From a virus, in IMG/VR virus record IMGVR_UViG_3300017971_000778, positions 1-23,137 of that record: a stretch of DNA of 23,137 nt, one strand, 5' to 3'. The position numbers and the translations under genes are program-made. Under the pieces are notes generated by a model that was not told the DNA's origin, did not search any database, and was given only the letters and a program-made list of their open reading frames with translations. Shown here piece after piece: positions 14,337 to 21,198 of this stretch (its first letter is position 1; every line of letters starts with the position of its first letter).

Positions 14337-14666
14337 CTATGATTGACGATCAAGAGGAATATCACATGCACAATTCTTCCAGCTCAGGTGACACCGTGAG
14401 CAGATTTCAAACGGATTCTCTTCGGTTTCATAATACTCAAAATCAACTGAATCAATATTGTAGATGTGCCCACGCTTCAGTCCTGCATCTTCCAACGCTT
14501 TCCTGATCTCTTGTGCCTTCTCCCCATCAACAGCTTGAACTCCATCACAATCCATCTTCAGTGTGGGAAACTGATCCATGATGAGGTCGTAGGCTTCCTC
14601 CGAATACAAGTAGAAGGTATACATGCGGTTGGGATAGATACGCCCGTTGTGCTGAACCTTTGCCAT
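14337..14666 (-). CDS. Small hypothetical protein with C-terminal Cys cluster
   Basis: A 109-aa protein. I choose the ATG at 14666 because AGGAG is seven bases upstream; the ATG at 14672 is one base from it. The N-terminal half contains a plausible alpha/beta domain (YPNRMYTFYLYSEEAYDLIM), and residues about 90-102 carry CSRCHLSWKNCAC, a C-X2-C-X6-C-X-C pattern that could bind metal. No known family is recognised. It starts in the stop overlap of the 308-aa gene and ends just before the repeated SD of the next gene, so it belongs to the same transcript. Confidence 0.6.
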   Translation of the reverse strand: MAKVQHNGRIYPNRMYTFYLYSEEAYDLIMDQFPTLKMDCDGVQAVDGEKAQEIRKALEDAGLKRGHIYNIDSVDFEYYETEENPFEICSRCHLSWKNCACDIPLDRQS

Positions 14667-14668
14667 CT

Positions 14669-15595
14669 TCATTCTCCTTCTGCTTTAATTATGATCTCAG
14701 CCTTGGAAGGCCTTTTGTAGAAACCAAACTTGTCATCATCCTTGCTGGGGGTTATTGTGGCCGTGAATCTAACCTTGTCCCCCTTGTTGGCTTCCTCTAT
14801 GCTACTGGGAACTGATCCCCAAACCCGGAAACCTCTATTGTCCTTGACCATCATCTTCCATGATGGAAATTGAGCATATTCATCCGGCTCTTTGAGCTTC
14901 AGAATCACGCCTTCAATCTGAGTCCGGCCTTCAGGACAAGATTCAGCAGCAGCATTCTCAGCAGCCCACTTGGCTTCCAGATTCTTGCGCCGTTCCTCTC
15001 TGGTGTTGCCACTGGCAAGGTCATTGAGCATCTTGCGGACAAAATTGATTTGCTTGTCACTCAGACTCTCATACCTGACCAGCTTGCCAATAATGTTAGC
15101 AATGATGCCCATTTCCTCAGAATGGAAGTGGTCCAGCACTATTCCGGCCCGAAAGTCAGCAGCCATCTTCTCGTGCTCTTCGTAAATGTCCCATGCTGTA
15201 TTCAGTCCAGCATCTTGGAGTATCTGCTTGGCCTTCGTTTGTCCTGTCTTGAGATTATTCCAATCAGTGACTGATTTACGCATATTTCGGAAAGCAGCCT
15301 TGTGATTACCTCCAAGATTTCCACAGCAGGTTTCACCAACCTCAATGTAGCTATTGGATGGAGCATGATAAAAGCAAGCCAGGTAGTTTGCATGAGCGCC
15401 ACACACATGGCAGCTGCCGCCATGCTCGTGCATTGAATATACTCCACCTGTCCGGATCATATGCTCCCGTATGATTTGACGCTGAGCCGCATCATGTAAC
15501 ACAGCCTCCAGTCCACCTGAGTTATAAGTTACGGCTACAAACTCATACTCTTCCGGATTGATAACTGAAGGTCTATGTTCATCCGTTCTTGTCAT
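14669..15595 (-). CDS. Phage protein with zinc-binding N-terminal region and OB-like C-terminus
   Basis: A 308-aa protein of unknown function. Residues about 55-90 contain CHVCGAHANYLACFYH and later VGETCCGNL, resembling the 'C..CG......vG..C...l' zinc-binding element of several uncharacterised phage proteins. A helical middle follows (about 90-215). The last 90 residues (TQIEGVILKLKEPD, NRGFRVWGSVPS, GDKVRFTATITPS) have the strand pattern of an OB fold, so nucleic-acid binding is plausible. The ATG at 15595 is taken because ATG 15604 lies directly on the SD; neither spacing is ideal. It is the first full-length gene downstream of the promoter at 15701-15729 and ends in an ATGA overlap. Confidence 0.6.
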   Translation of the reverse strand: MTRTDEHRPSVINPEEYEFVAVTYNSGGLEAVLHDAAQRQIIREHMIRTGGVYSMHEHGGSCHVCGAHANYLACFYHAPSNSYIEVGETCCGNLGGNHKAAFRNMRKSVTDWNNLKTGQTKAKQILQDAGLNTAWDIYEEHEKMAADFRAGIVLDHFHSEEMGIIANIIGKLVRYESLSDKQINFVRKMLNDLASGNTREERRKNLEAKWAAENAAAESCPEGRTQIEGVILKLKEPDEYAQFPSWKMMVKDNRGFRVWGSVPSSIEEANKGDKVRFTATITPSKDDDKFGFYKRPSKAEIIIKAEGE

Positions 15596-15608
15596 TATCT
15601 TCATTCTC

Positions 15609-15671
15609 CTATTTCTTCGCTTCGTAAAGACCTGTCCCCAGCCGCTTGCTTGAAATCTTTTGCTCTGCCAT
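15609..15671 (-). CDS. Possible 20-aa leader peptide
   Basis: An ATG at 15671 with AGGA seven bases upstream opens a 20-codon frame beginning MAEQKISSKR, rich in Lys and Ser, with a Gly/Tyr end and TAG at 15609-15611. It lies about 30 bases downstream of the promoter's -10 and its stop overlaps the SD of the 308-aa gene. It may be a leader ORF for translational control or a small protein; it has no run of a single amino acid that would mark classic attenuation. Confidence 0.4.
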   Translation of the reverse strand: MAEQKISSKRLGTGLYEAKK

Positions 15672-15700
15672 CTCTATTTCCTTATTAACGTTCTATAAGT

Positions 15701-15729
15701 AATATAACATATTTTGATACGAATGTCAA
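15701..15729 (-). promoter_or_regulatory. Near-consensus sigma70-type promoter
   Basis: On the minus strand TTGACA (complement of 15724-15729) is followed by a 17-base AT-rich spacer and TATATT (complement of 15701-15706). The -35 is perfect, the spacing is optimal and the -10 differs from TATAAT at one or two positions. It points toward the 20-codon leader and the operon ending at 12321, and lies just downstream of the terminator at 15761-15805. Confidence 0.75.
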
Positions 15730-15760
15730 CAGAAAAATCGGAAAAATTTTATAGAAAATA

Positions 15761-15805
15761 AAAACTGCTCTAAACAGCTGGAAAACAACGGTTTAGAGCA
15801 GTTTT
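15761..15805 (-). terminator. Intrinsic terminator of the recombination operon
   Basis: AAAACTGCTCTAAAC (15761-15775) and GTTTAGAGCAGTTTT (15791-15805) form a perfect 15-bp stem with a 15-base loop. On the minus strand the stem ends in GTTTTTATTTT, a good U-tract for transcripts from the genes to the right. It lies 12 bases after the stop of the coiled-coil gene. The region 15605-15817 holds only this, the promoter and the leader. Confidence 0.85.
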
Positions 15806-15817
15806 CTGAAATATCTA

Positions 15818-16072
15818 TCAATCTGTTTTTTCCAGTTTGGCTCCCCACTTCTTCATAAAGGCAGCATACTGGATCTTATATTTCTTCTCCAATCGTTTCA
15901 TCTCTGCTTGCTTTTCCTCTAGCAATTCCTTGGCCGTCTCTATGTTAGAACAACTAAATTCATTCTTGAGTGATTTCAACAGCTGGTCAATTCTCCCCTG
16001 GGCTCGTTCCTTGTCCCGCTCAAGGTCTTTGACTTTCTTTTTCAATTCTATAACAGAATCTAGGTCAGTCAC
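15818..16072 (-). CDS. Small coiled-coil protein downstream of Mre11/Rad50
   Basis: An 84-aa, highly charged protein that is almost one long coiled coil (VIELKKKVKDLERDKERAQG, KELLEEKQAEMKRLEKKYKI). It has one Cys (near residue 40) and no hook motif. The GTG start at 16072 has GGAGG nine bases upstream and overlaps the nuclease stop by eight bases, so the two are translationally coupled. Its place after the Rad50 N-half and Mre11-like genes suggests it might pack against the Rad50 coiled coils or stand in for part of the missing arm, but this is inference. It is the last gene before the terminator. Confidence 0.65.
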   Translation of the reverse strand: MTDLDSVIELKKKVKDLERDKERAQGRIDQLLKSLKNEFSCSNIETAKELLEEKQAEMKRLEKKYKIQYAAFMKKWGAKLEKTD

Positions 16073-17069
16073 GTTTCAACGCCTCCAGTAACAGTTTTCT
16101 AACTGTGTTTTTTGTATATCGTTTCTTCATTAGGAATTCAATTGCCTCTGCATAGTCAAAACATTGAGCCTGCACATCTTTCAGCCCATGAATGAAATCA
16201 ATCATGTCACTTTCATTACCTCTGCATTTGCCTTCAAAGTCATCTTCTACACTTATGAACTGTTCCAGTTTGGTGCTGAGATAATGAGTGAGTATGATTC
16301 CTGATTTACATAACAGACCAACCCGTGGAATATAACGAAGCTCATCAGCTTTTCTACGCATGAATGATCCACAATTCATGACAGGTATTCCATTCAGTTT
16401 TGTTTTGAATCCTTTGTGATTGTCTCCAAATACCAAGGCATCATATCCTATTGCTTTGCTTTTGAATTTTGAGATATGGTTATTCTTAGGAGCCTGAGGA
16501 TGTTTGTATTTTTTTATCCAAAGATACTCATGGATAAGAGCAATGTCTGTTCTTTCTTTTGATGTGTTTTTCTTGTTCAATGGTTTCAATGGAACTCCCC
16601 ACGGAAATCCATGTACTACAATGTTGTTTTCTATGGGAAGAAAATTGAGAACAGGACTGATCCGATCAGCCAGCACCATGGTCCAGAAAGCAGATTTTTC
16701 AATTAGGTCAATGTTGTGAAGAGGTAAATCATGCTGACCTGGAACAGCGTACATAGTGGGAAGGTGCTGCAAAGCAAAATTGATCAATGCAGGATCAGCT
16801 TTCCAATAATCAAACACATCTCCAGCACAGAGGATAGGGGCTTTGTAAAAGTCAGCTATTTCAGTCAATTGGTCCAATGGTTTTTTCATTGCAGCAAACC
16901 AATCCTTTTCTTCCCTACGCACTCGTGGAGGTTTGCTGCTCAGATGAATATCAGAACAGAGAATAGCTATGACTTTATCTTCACCAAGCTCCCGCATAAC
17001 GGGCAGGTTTGTCCTATCATCTTTTTTAGCTTTCTTTCGTCTGATTCTAGTTTTCTTTCTGTCTGGCAT
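16065..17069 (-). CDS. Mre11/SbcD-like metallophosphoesterase nuclease (T4 gp47 type)
   Basis: A 334-aa predicted DNA-end-processing nuclease. Calcineurin-like motifs are in order: CSDIHLS (Asp40, His42), CAGDVFDYW (Asp84), PGQHDLP (112-114, with Gln where GNHD is usual), VHGFPWG and FGDNHKGF near residues 145-225. The C-terminal 70 residues may be the Rad50-binding part. The first 35 residues are a Lys/Arg-rich extension. I keep the ATG at 17069 because AGGAAAG lies a few bases upstream; the ATG at 16997 has no SD. It overlaps the Rad50 N-half gene by 103 bases. With the split Rad50 it would form an end-resection complex in recombination-dependent replication. Confidence 0.82.
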   Translation of the reverse strand: MPDRKKTRIRRKKAKKDDRTNLPVMRELGEDKVIAILCSDIHLSSKPPRVRREEKDWFAAMKKPLDQLTEIADFYKAPILCAGDVFDYWKADPALINFALQHLPTMYAVPGQHDLPLHNIDLIEKSAFWTMVLADRISPVLNFLPIENNIVVHGFPWGVPLKPLNKKNTSKERTDIALIHEYLWIKKYKHPQAPKNNHISKFKSKAIGYDALVFGDNHKGFKTKLNGIPVMNCGSFMRRKADELRYIPRVGLLCKSGIILTHYLSTKLEQFISVEDDFEGKCRGNESDMIDFIHGLKDVQAQCFDYAEAIEFLMKKRYTKNTVRKLLLEALKRD

Positions 17070-17992
17070 ATTCTTTCCTGTTCTGTTTCCATTTCAGCAA
17101 TGTGGTCTGATAGTCTTTTAACCAGCTGCTCCGTCTTATTATATTTGTTGGTGATTGAAACCAGCTGTTTGATATTAGGTATTTTCATGGTAGATACCTG
17201 GCTGGCTTTTTCAAGGTCACATAGGATTTTAGATAGAGATTCTACCTGAAAGGTTGCTTTCTGTAGCTCAATACCTGTTTTTAATGCTCTCTCGCACTCA
17301 AAATAGCCCTTAGAAAGGCGTTTCTTTCTTTTTAGGTACCTTTCTATAGTTTGTACGCTCTCGCTCATAGAAACGAAATTTGAGCGTGTTTCATCTATCT
17401 GCAAGGACAGTTGTTCCAATCGTTGAAAGTCAGCGCTCATTCTCTTCACGAAACGTAGGTGTTTTGCTGATTGTGATACTTCGTCCAAACGTTTTTCGCT
17501 CAGAGTCACTTCCATTCTGGTTTGTCTAATTTTGTTGTTCAGATTTGAAAGAGTGGAATCAATAATCTCCAAATCTACAATCTGGTTCAGTTGCTTGCTT
17601 ACTTCTCCGGGAGAAATCATGAACCAATATGGAGCATCGAATTGAAGTTGAAAATTCAATTCCTCCATGCCCAGGAATTGTTTGACCTCTTCCGGGACAT
17701 TGGCGCCAAAGGCCTCTAGTGTCTGGCCGTTGACCTTGTAGATGTTAATGCCCTTTCCTTTTTTTCGGGACACTATACCGTTCTCAGTTTTCAATCCTAC
17801 AAAAGCTGGTTTGTTTTCATCCCGGATAAAGGAATCACCCAGAGGACGATTCAGGACAACCCATTGAATAGCTCTGATGATTGAACTCTTCCCGGCATCC
17901 GTGGCACCTGTGAAGGTGGTAATGCCTGGGTCCAGCTTGGCCTTGAACTTATCATGGGCCTCAAAGTTTTTGATTAACAATTCTTTGATCAC
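16967..17992 (-). CDS. Rad50/SbcC-like ATPase, N-terminal half ending at the zinc hook (split gene)
   Basis: A 341-aa protein equal to the N-terminal lobe plus first arm of Rad50/SbcC. It starts with a typical strand (MIKELLIKNFEAHDKF), Walker A is GATDAGKSS (29-37), and a Q-loop region is near LQFDAPYWFM. A long coiled coil (about 150-325) follows. It stops eight residues after CPLC (330-333), the zinc-hook motif that normally sits in the middle of Rad50. No signature or Walker B is present; those are on the protein at 12532-13116. The start is GTG, preceded by a GA-rich SD-like stretch. Its last 103 bases overlap the nuclease gene. Whether two hooks dimerise through zinc is inferred. Confidence 0.85.
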   Translation of the reverse strand: MIKELLIKNFEAHDKFKAKLDPGITTFTGATDAGKSSIIRAIQWVVLNRPLGDSFIRDENKPAFVGLKTENGIVSRKKGKGINIYKVNGQTLEAFGANVPEEVKQFLGMEELNFQLQFDAPYWFMISPGEVSKQLNQIVDLEIIDSTLSNLNNKIRQTRMEVTLSEKRLDEVSQSAKHLRFVKRMSADFQRLEQLSLQIDETRSNFVSMSESVQTIERYLKRKKRLSKGYFECERALKTGIELQKATFQVESLSKILCDLEKASQVSTMKIPNIKQLVSITNKYNKTEQLVKRLSDHIAEMETEQERICQTERKLESDERKLKKMIGQTCPLCGSLVKIKS

Positions 17993-18113
17993 GATTCTTC
18001 TTCCCTCTCTCTTTGTCTATCCAACCACATCTCCAGCAAATCCATATTTGATATTCATCATCCCAGACCACGGTGCTTTTTCCAGAGCATTTCTTACAAC
18101 TGACTGATCTCAT
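17961..18113 (-). CDS. 50-aa zinc-ribbon protein
   Basis: A small gene starting at ATG 18113 in an ATGA overlap with the gene upstream and ending TGA at 17961-17963. It encodes 50 residues with two CxxC pairs, CKKC (6-9) and CWRC (26-29), and Trp/Asp between them (VVWDDEYQIWICWRCGWIDK), typical of a zinc ribbon. The C-terminus is basic. It overlaps the Rad50 N-half gene by 32 bases, and its last codons carry the GA-rich sequence before the GTG start. Function is unknown; it may act with its neighbours. Confidence 0.65.
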   Translation of the reverse strand: MRSVSCKKCSGKSTVVWDDEYQIWICWRCGWIDKERGKKNRDQRIVNQKL

Positions 18114-18733
18114 GGTTCAATAGCCTTAAATTCAAATGATTCAAGATGATCAATTGTTGATATCCATTTTCCATCTTTGAAATCACAACCTATATTATAG
18201 ATAGCGTCTTTCTCAACAATGGACATTTTTCTTCCTGGACAATCTGTGGGCAGTTCTCCCTTAGCTCCTCTACAGATTTCACAATATCCCAGTTCATCAT
18301 TGCCTGGTACTGGGATTATTTTGTGTTTCAATCTTTCTTCCTTTGATTTTCTAATCACATTTATTTTCAATATCATTTTTGGAACATCATCATGCTTCTC
18401 TGTTATGGAAACTCTTGTTAGGTTTCCTACAACTTCTCCAGTATTTTTGATGATGGGAATTATGAATCCATCTTGGTCTATAAAATCCAATGCTTGCTCA
18501 CCACGTTCTTTGACAGCTTTGCGAAATGCTTCCATCTGTTTATCATTTATTATCTTCATTTTTTCTTCCTTTAATAAAGGACACCATTGAGGACATAATT
18601 CATTTTCATCTATATCTATCTTTCGTCCATCTGCAAGATTACAATAGTATTCCCAATAGTAATCGCTATGATCATTTGTCATGTGTTCTTCTGGGGATTC
18701 ATATACACATTCATCACAGCAAGGAATCTTCAT
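18110..18733 (-). CDS. Cys-rich phage protein, possibly a fusion of two small proteins
   Basis: A 207-aa protein of unknown function. The ATG at 18733 overlaps the upstream stop (ATGA); a longer start at 18775 lacks support. Residues 1-58 form one Cys-rich unit (CCDEC at 5-9, Cys31, CPQWC at 47-51). The rest begins at Met59 (MKIINDKQMEAF) and contains CEIC (151-154), LPTDCPG and GCDFKDGKW, resembling the tail of several small phage proteins. Before Met59 the DNA reads AGGAAGAAAAAATGAAGATA, so that Met could also be a start (18559). The protein may thus be a fused pair or carry an internal initiation site. Zinc binding is likely, enzymatic function unknown. Confidence 0.6.
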   Translation of the reverse strand: MKIPCCDECVYESPEEHMTNDHSDYYWEYYCNLADGRKIDIDENELCPQWCPLLKEEKMKIINDKQMEAFRKAVKERGEQALDFIDQDGFIIPIIKNTGEVVGNLTRVSITEKHDDVPKMILKINVIRKSKEERLKHKIIPVPGNDELGYCEICRGAKGELPTDCPGRKMSIVEKDAIYNIGCDFKDGKWISTIDHLESFEFKAIEP

Positions 18734-19218
18734 ATTTTGCCCGCCAAAAGTCTTCGCCCATATTCGCCAATGCACATGGCATCAGCTAATCCATCTGAAT
18801 CTTTTTTACTCCTAGGCGTAGGTAGCAGGTTGATCTTAGGCCAAAGTCTTTTTGCTACAATGATACTTGCTTCCTTTGACTTCGGTGTATCTTTACAGAT
18901 CACTTTCTTCCATGTTTTAGGATGAACAAGAGTGTAAGGAAGAAATAGTCCACAACAAATACCTCTGAGAATTCCCCATCCAGTTCCATAGTTGAACATG
19001 CTGACACCACCTTGCTTTGGCATCGCTTGGGCTTTCTCAATAAATACATGTTCAATTTTTGTTTTGTAATTATATAGATAATCACGTATACCATTTTCAT
19101 CTAGCATATTTTTTGTCTTTGTCATTTTGAGAGTGGGAACAGGGATCACCTTTACTTTCTTCTTGCCAATAAAAGCAATAGCACCTTTCAGTCCTGGATC
19201 AATGCCTACAATGATCAT
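18730..19218 (-). CDS. RuvC-like Holliday-junction resolvase
   Basis: A 162-aa RNase H-fold nuclease. Acidic residues fit RuvC: Asp7 (VGIDPGLKGAIAF), Glu61 (HVFIEKAQAMP) and the DSDGLADAMCIGEYG motif with Asp142 and Asp146. Length is close to that of phage RuvC-like enzymes. The ATG at 19218 is chosen for the SD (GAGGAAGAGAGG) and the ATGA overlap; the longer frame to 19323 is an overlap with the gene upstream. In this operon it would resolve branched DNA made by the RecA-like protein and Mre11-Rad50 during replication and packaging. No signal or membrane segments are visible. Confidence 0.82.
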   Translation of the reverse strand: MIIVGIDPGLKGAIAFIGKKKVKVIPVPTLKMTKTKNMLDENGIRDYLYNYKTKIEHVFIEKAQAMPKQGGVSMFNYGTGWGILRGICCGLFLPYTLVHPKTWKKVICKDTPKSKEASIIVAKRLWPKINLLPTPRSKKDSDGLADAMCIGEYGRRLLAGKI

Positions 19219-20081
19219 CCTCTCTTCCTCACTATTGTCTTCCTTTTTCTTCTGAAAAATAATCGTTTGATTTCTTCCTTTGTTGCCGCAGGTCTGCTCC
19301 ATGTTCTGGCAAATTTCTTCCACTTAGGATCTTGTTCACCTTTCTTATTCATATATAGCATAGCAAAAGGTAGGAAGCCTAATTTCCAAACAGCCAACAT
19401 TCTTTTCAATGCTTTGTCTGTTGTATCATCTGGATATCCAACTAATACATAACAACGCATATGTCCGTAAGTAAATGCTGCATAGTGCAAAAGCTTTGAG
19501 GCTTCTCTTAATGGTTCATAATCATCTGGTGTATCATAAGCAAAAAACATTTGAGAAGGTCGAAGGTTCCATAATAATTCTACATGCCAATGTTTTAGTA
19601 ATTTGGCTTCTAAACCTCCAGTAAATACTATTGAATTTCCTTTTTCTTTCTGTCTTGATAACATTTTGAAAACATCTTCTATATGTTTTCTACTACAAGC
19701 TAGTAAATTATCATCTAATACATTCCATCCGTTTGTGATCGGATATTCTTTCAAATCTCCACTGCGTTTCCATACATCACAGAACCAACATTTATTTGGA
19801 CATCCTCTGCTTGTAATAACATACCCTTTTTTGAGATACATTCCAGGTTGAAATTCTCCTCCTGGATTATCATATGCTGGTTTAACTGGAGCGATTTTTC
19901 CCCATGACTTTGCCAATTTATTCTCAGCAAATTTTTTATCACCAGTAAAAGTCACACTGATATGGATTTCTTCAAAATCCATTTCACGTTCAATCAGACT
20001 AGGCATTCCAACAAAAGCTAAATTATCATCTGGTGTTGCATTGGTTTTTCTAGGAAAGACTCTAGCTATTTTGTTAGTCAT
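19215..20081 (-). CDS. Radical SAM enzyme
   Basis: A 288-aa protein. CPNKCWFC (Cys94, Cys98, Cys101) is the CX3CX2C motif that binds the 4Fe-4S cluster of radical SAM enzymes, and VFTGGLEAKL (about residues 145-155) fits the SAM-binding GGE-like element. The rest follows a partial TIM barrel (MFFAYDTPDD, MRCYVLVGYPDD). The ATG at 20081 has GAGG eight bases upstream and overlaps the FEN stop; an upstream start at 20138 is not needed. Radical SAM genes occur in some phage replication regions, where a role in nucleotide or base modification has been proposed, but nothing here shows the substrate. No partner enzyme of the 7-deazaguanine pathway is seen. Confidence 0.8.
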   Translation of the reverse strand: MTNKIARVFPRKTNATPDDNLAFVGMPSLIEREMDFEEIHISVTFTGDKKFAENKLAKSWGKIAPVKPAYDNPGGEFQPGMYLKKGYVITSRGCPNKCWFCDVWKRSGDLKEYPITNGWNVLDDNLLACSRKHIEDVFKMLSRQKEKGNSIVFTGGLEAKLLKHWHVELLWNLRPSQMFFAYDTPDDYEPLREASKLLHYAAFTYGHMRCYVLVGYPDDTTDKALKRMLAVWKLGFLPFAMLYMNKKGEQDPKWKKFARTWSRPAATKEEIKRLFFRRKRKTIVRKRG

Positions 20082-20971
20082 TTCCGTTTCCTCATCTTGA
20101 GCTTGCCTTTGAAAACACCTTTGAAAAAATTCAGCCATTGTTTTTGTCTACGTGGTTCCAGATAGCTCATGATATTATAATGCTTACAGAATTTGAAAAA
20201 CATTCTGCTGTTATATTGAGGAGGATGAAAAGAGAATGGCTTGGTTTTCTTATGGGGAAGGATTGTCAATTTTCCCCATCGTTCAATCTCTTTGTCGCTT
20301 GTGACTATGGTCTGATATTTTTTGGTGTGTTCTGATAGTTTTCCTGTCATGTAGTCAATAGCACTTTTCTCTCCAATCCCTTTCAGACCAGGAACACCAT
20401 CAGAGTTGCATCCGCCCATGGCTTTGATAGTCCCCCACCATGCTGGACTAATTCCTTTTTTCTCTGTAAAGGATTTGACATCCAATAGCAGTTCTTTTCC
20501 AGGATCATACCATTGGATATATGGAGTGATGCACTGATACAAATCTCCGTCTGAAGTAATGATGATTCCCTTCTCATCTTTTGCGTTTATTTCTTGAGCA
20601 ACATAAGCAATCAAATCATCAGACTCAAGACCAACCTGCTTGAATACTGGAAATCCTATCTTGGGAAGGATTTTGTTTTTCAGTTTGTTGACCTGCTGAT
20701 ACATGATGCTGATTTGCTGCTGCTCTTCCTCTGTGCGCTCCTCTTTCCTCTTCTTTTTGTAATCGGGGAAAGCTCTTGCTCTGTAGCTCCTTTTGGAATC
20801 AGCAAAGATGAGGACTCTATTGCTACTGATTATTGGGTTGGTGCAGATGGAATAGAGTTGTTCAAAGAATCCATACAAAACCCCTACCGGAATATCATCA
20901 TGCTCCAAATCACCCAGAGCATACCGAGCACGGTGGGCAATATATGACAAATCTAGAAGTACCCATTTCAT
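20078..20971 (-). CDS. 5'-3' exonuclease / flap endonuclease (FEN, T5 D15-like)
   Basis: A 297-aa protein with all FEN/PIN-like landmarks: Asp7 (LLDLSYIAHRARYA), FADSKRSYRARAFPDYKKKR (54-75, Asp58), GLESDDLIAYVA (Glu116, Asp118, Asp119), ITSDGDLYQ (Asp141, Asp143) and the helix-turn-helix GCNSDGVPGLKGIGEKSA (187-204) that grips DNA. It resembles T5 D15, the DNA polymerase I 5' nuclease and T4 RNase H, which remove RNA primers and flaps. Length suits a stand-alone enzyme. It starts in an ATGA overlap with the small gene upstream and precedes the radical SAM gene in the same way. All metal ligands are present. Confidence 0.88.
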   Translation of the reverse strand: MKWVLLDLSYIAHRARYALGDLEHDDIPVGVLYGFFEQLYSICTNPIISSNRVLIFADSKRSYRARAFPDYKKKRKEERTEEEQQQISIMYQQVNKLKNKILPKIGFPVFKQVGLESDDLIAYVAQEINAKDEKGIIITSDGDLYQCITPYIQWYDPGKELLLDVKSFTEKKGISPAWWGTIKAMGGCNSDGVPGLKGIGEKSAIDYMTGKLSEHTKKYQTIVTSDKEIERWGKLTILPHKKTKPFSFHPPQYNSRMFFKFCKHYNIMSYLEPRRQKQWLNFFKGVFKGKLKMRKRK

Positions 20972-21198
20972 AGTTCTATGTCCATTAGTTCTTTCTTGCC
21001 TTTTTTTGGTAGCAGTTCTTTACTATAGATTCTTATGAAGGTTTTTGGGGAAAATATTTTGATTGGTTCATAATCATATCCCCACAATCCATTTTGATCT
21101 ATTTTCAATTTAGGTGGTTTGTTTGGATAAATTACAATAGCAGCATCTTCTGAATCGTCTCTGCATGCCCATGCTTCAATCAGTTTGGTTTTACTCAT
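20968..21198 (-). CDS. Small hypothetical protein
   Basis: A 76-aa protein of unknown function. AGAAAGG lies seven bases before the ATG. The chain has a Trp-containing N-terminal region (KLIEAWACRDDSEDAAIVIY), a basic/Pro-rich middle and a Lys-rich end. No membrane segment or metal motif is visible. It is coupled by ATGA to the FEN gene downstream and overlaps the stop of the secreted-protein gene upstream, so it belongs to the recombination operon. Confidence 0.6.
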   Translation of the reverse strand: MSKTKLIEAWACRDDSEDAAIVIYPNKPPKLKIDQNGLWGYDYEPIKIFSPKTFIRIYSKELLPKKGKKELMDIEL

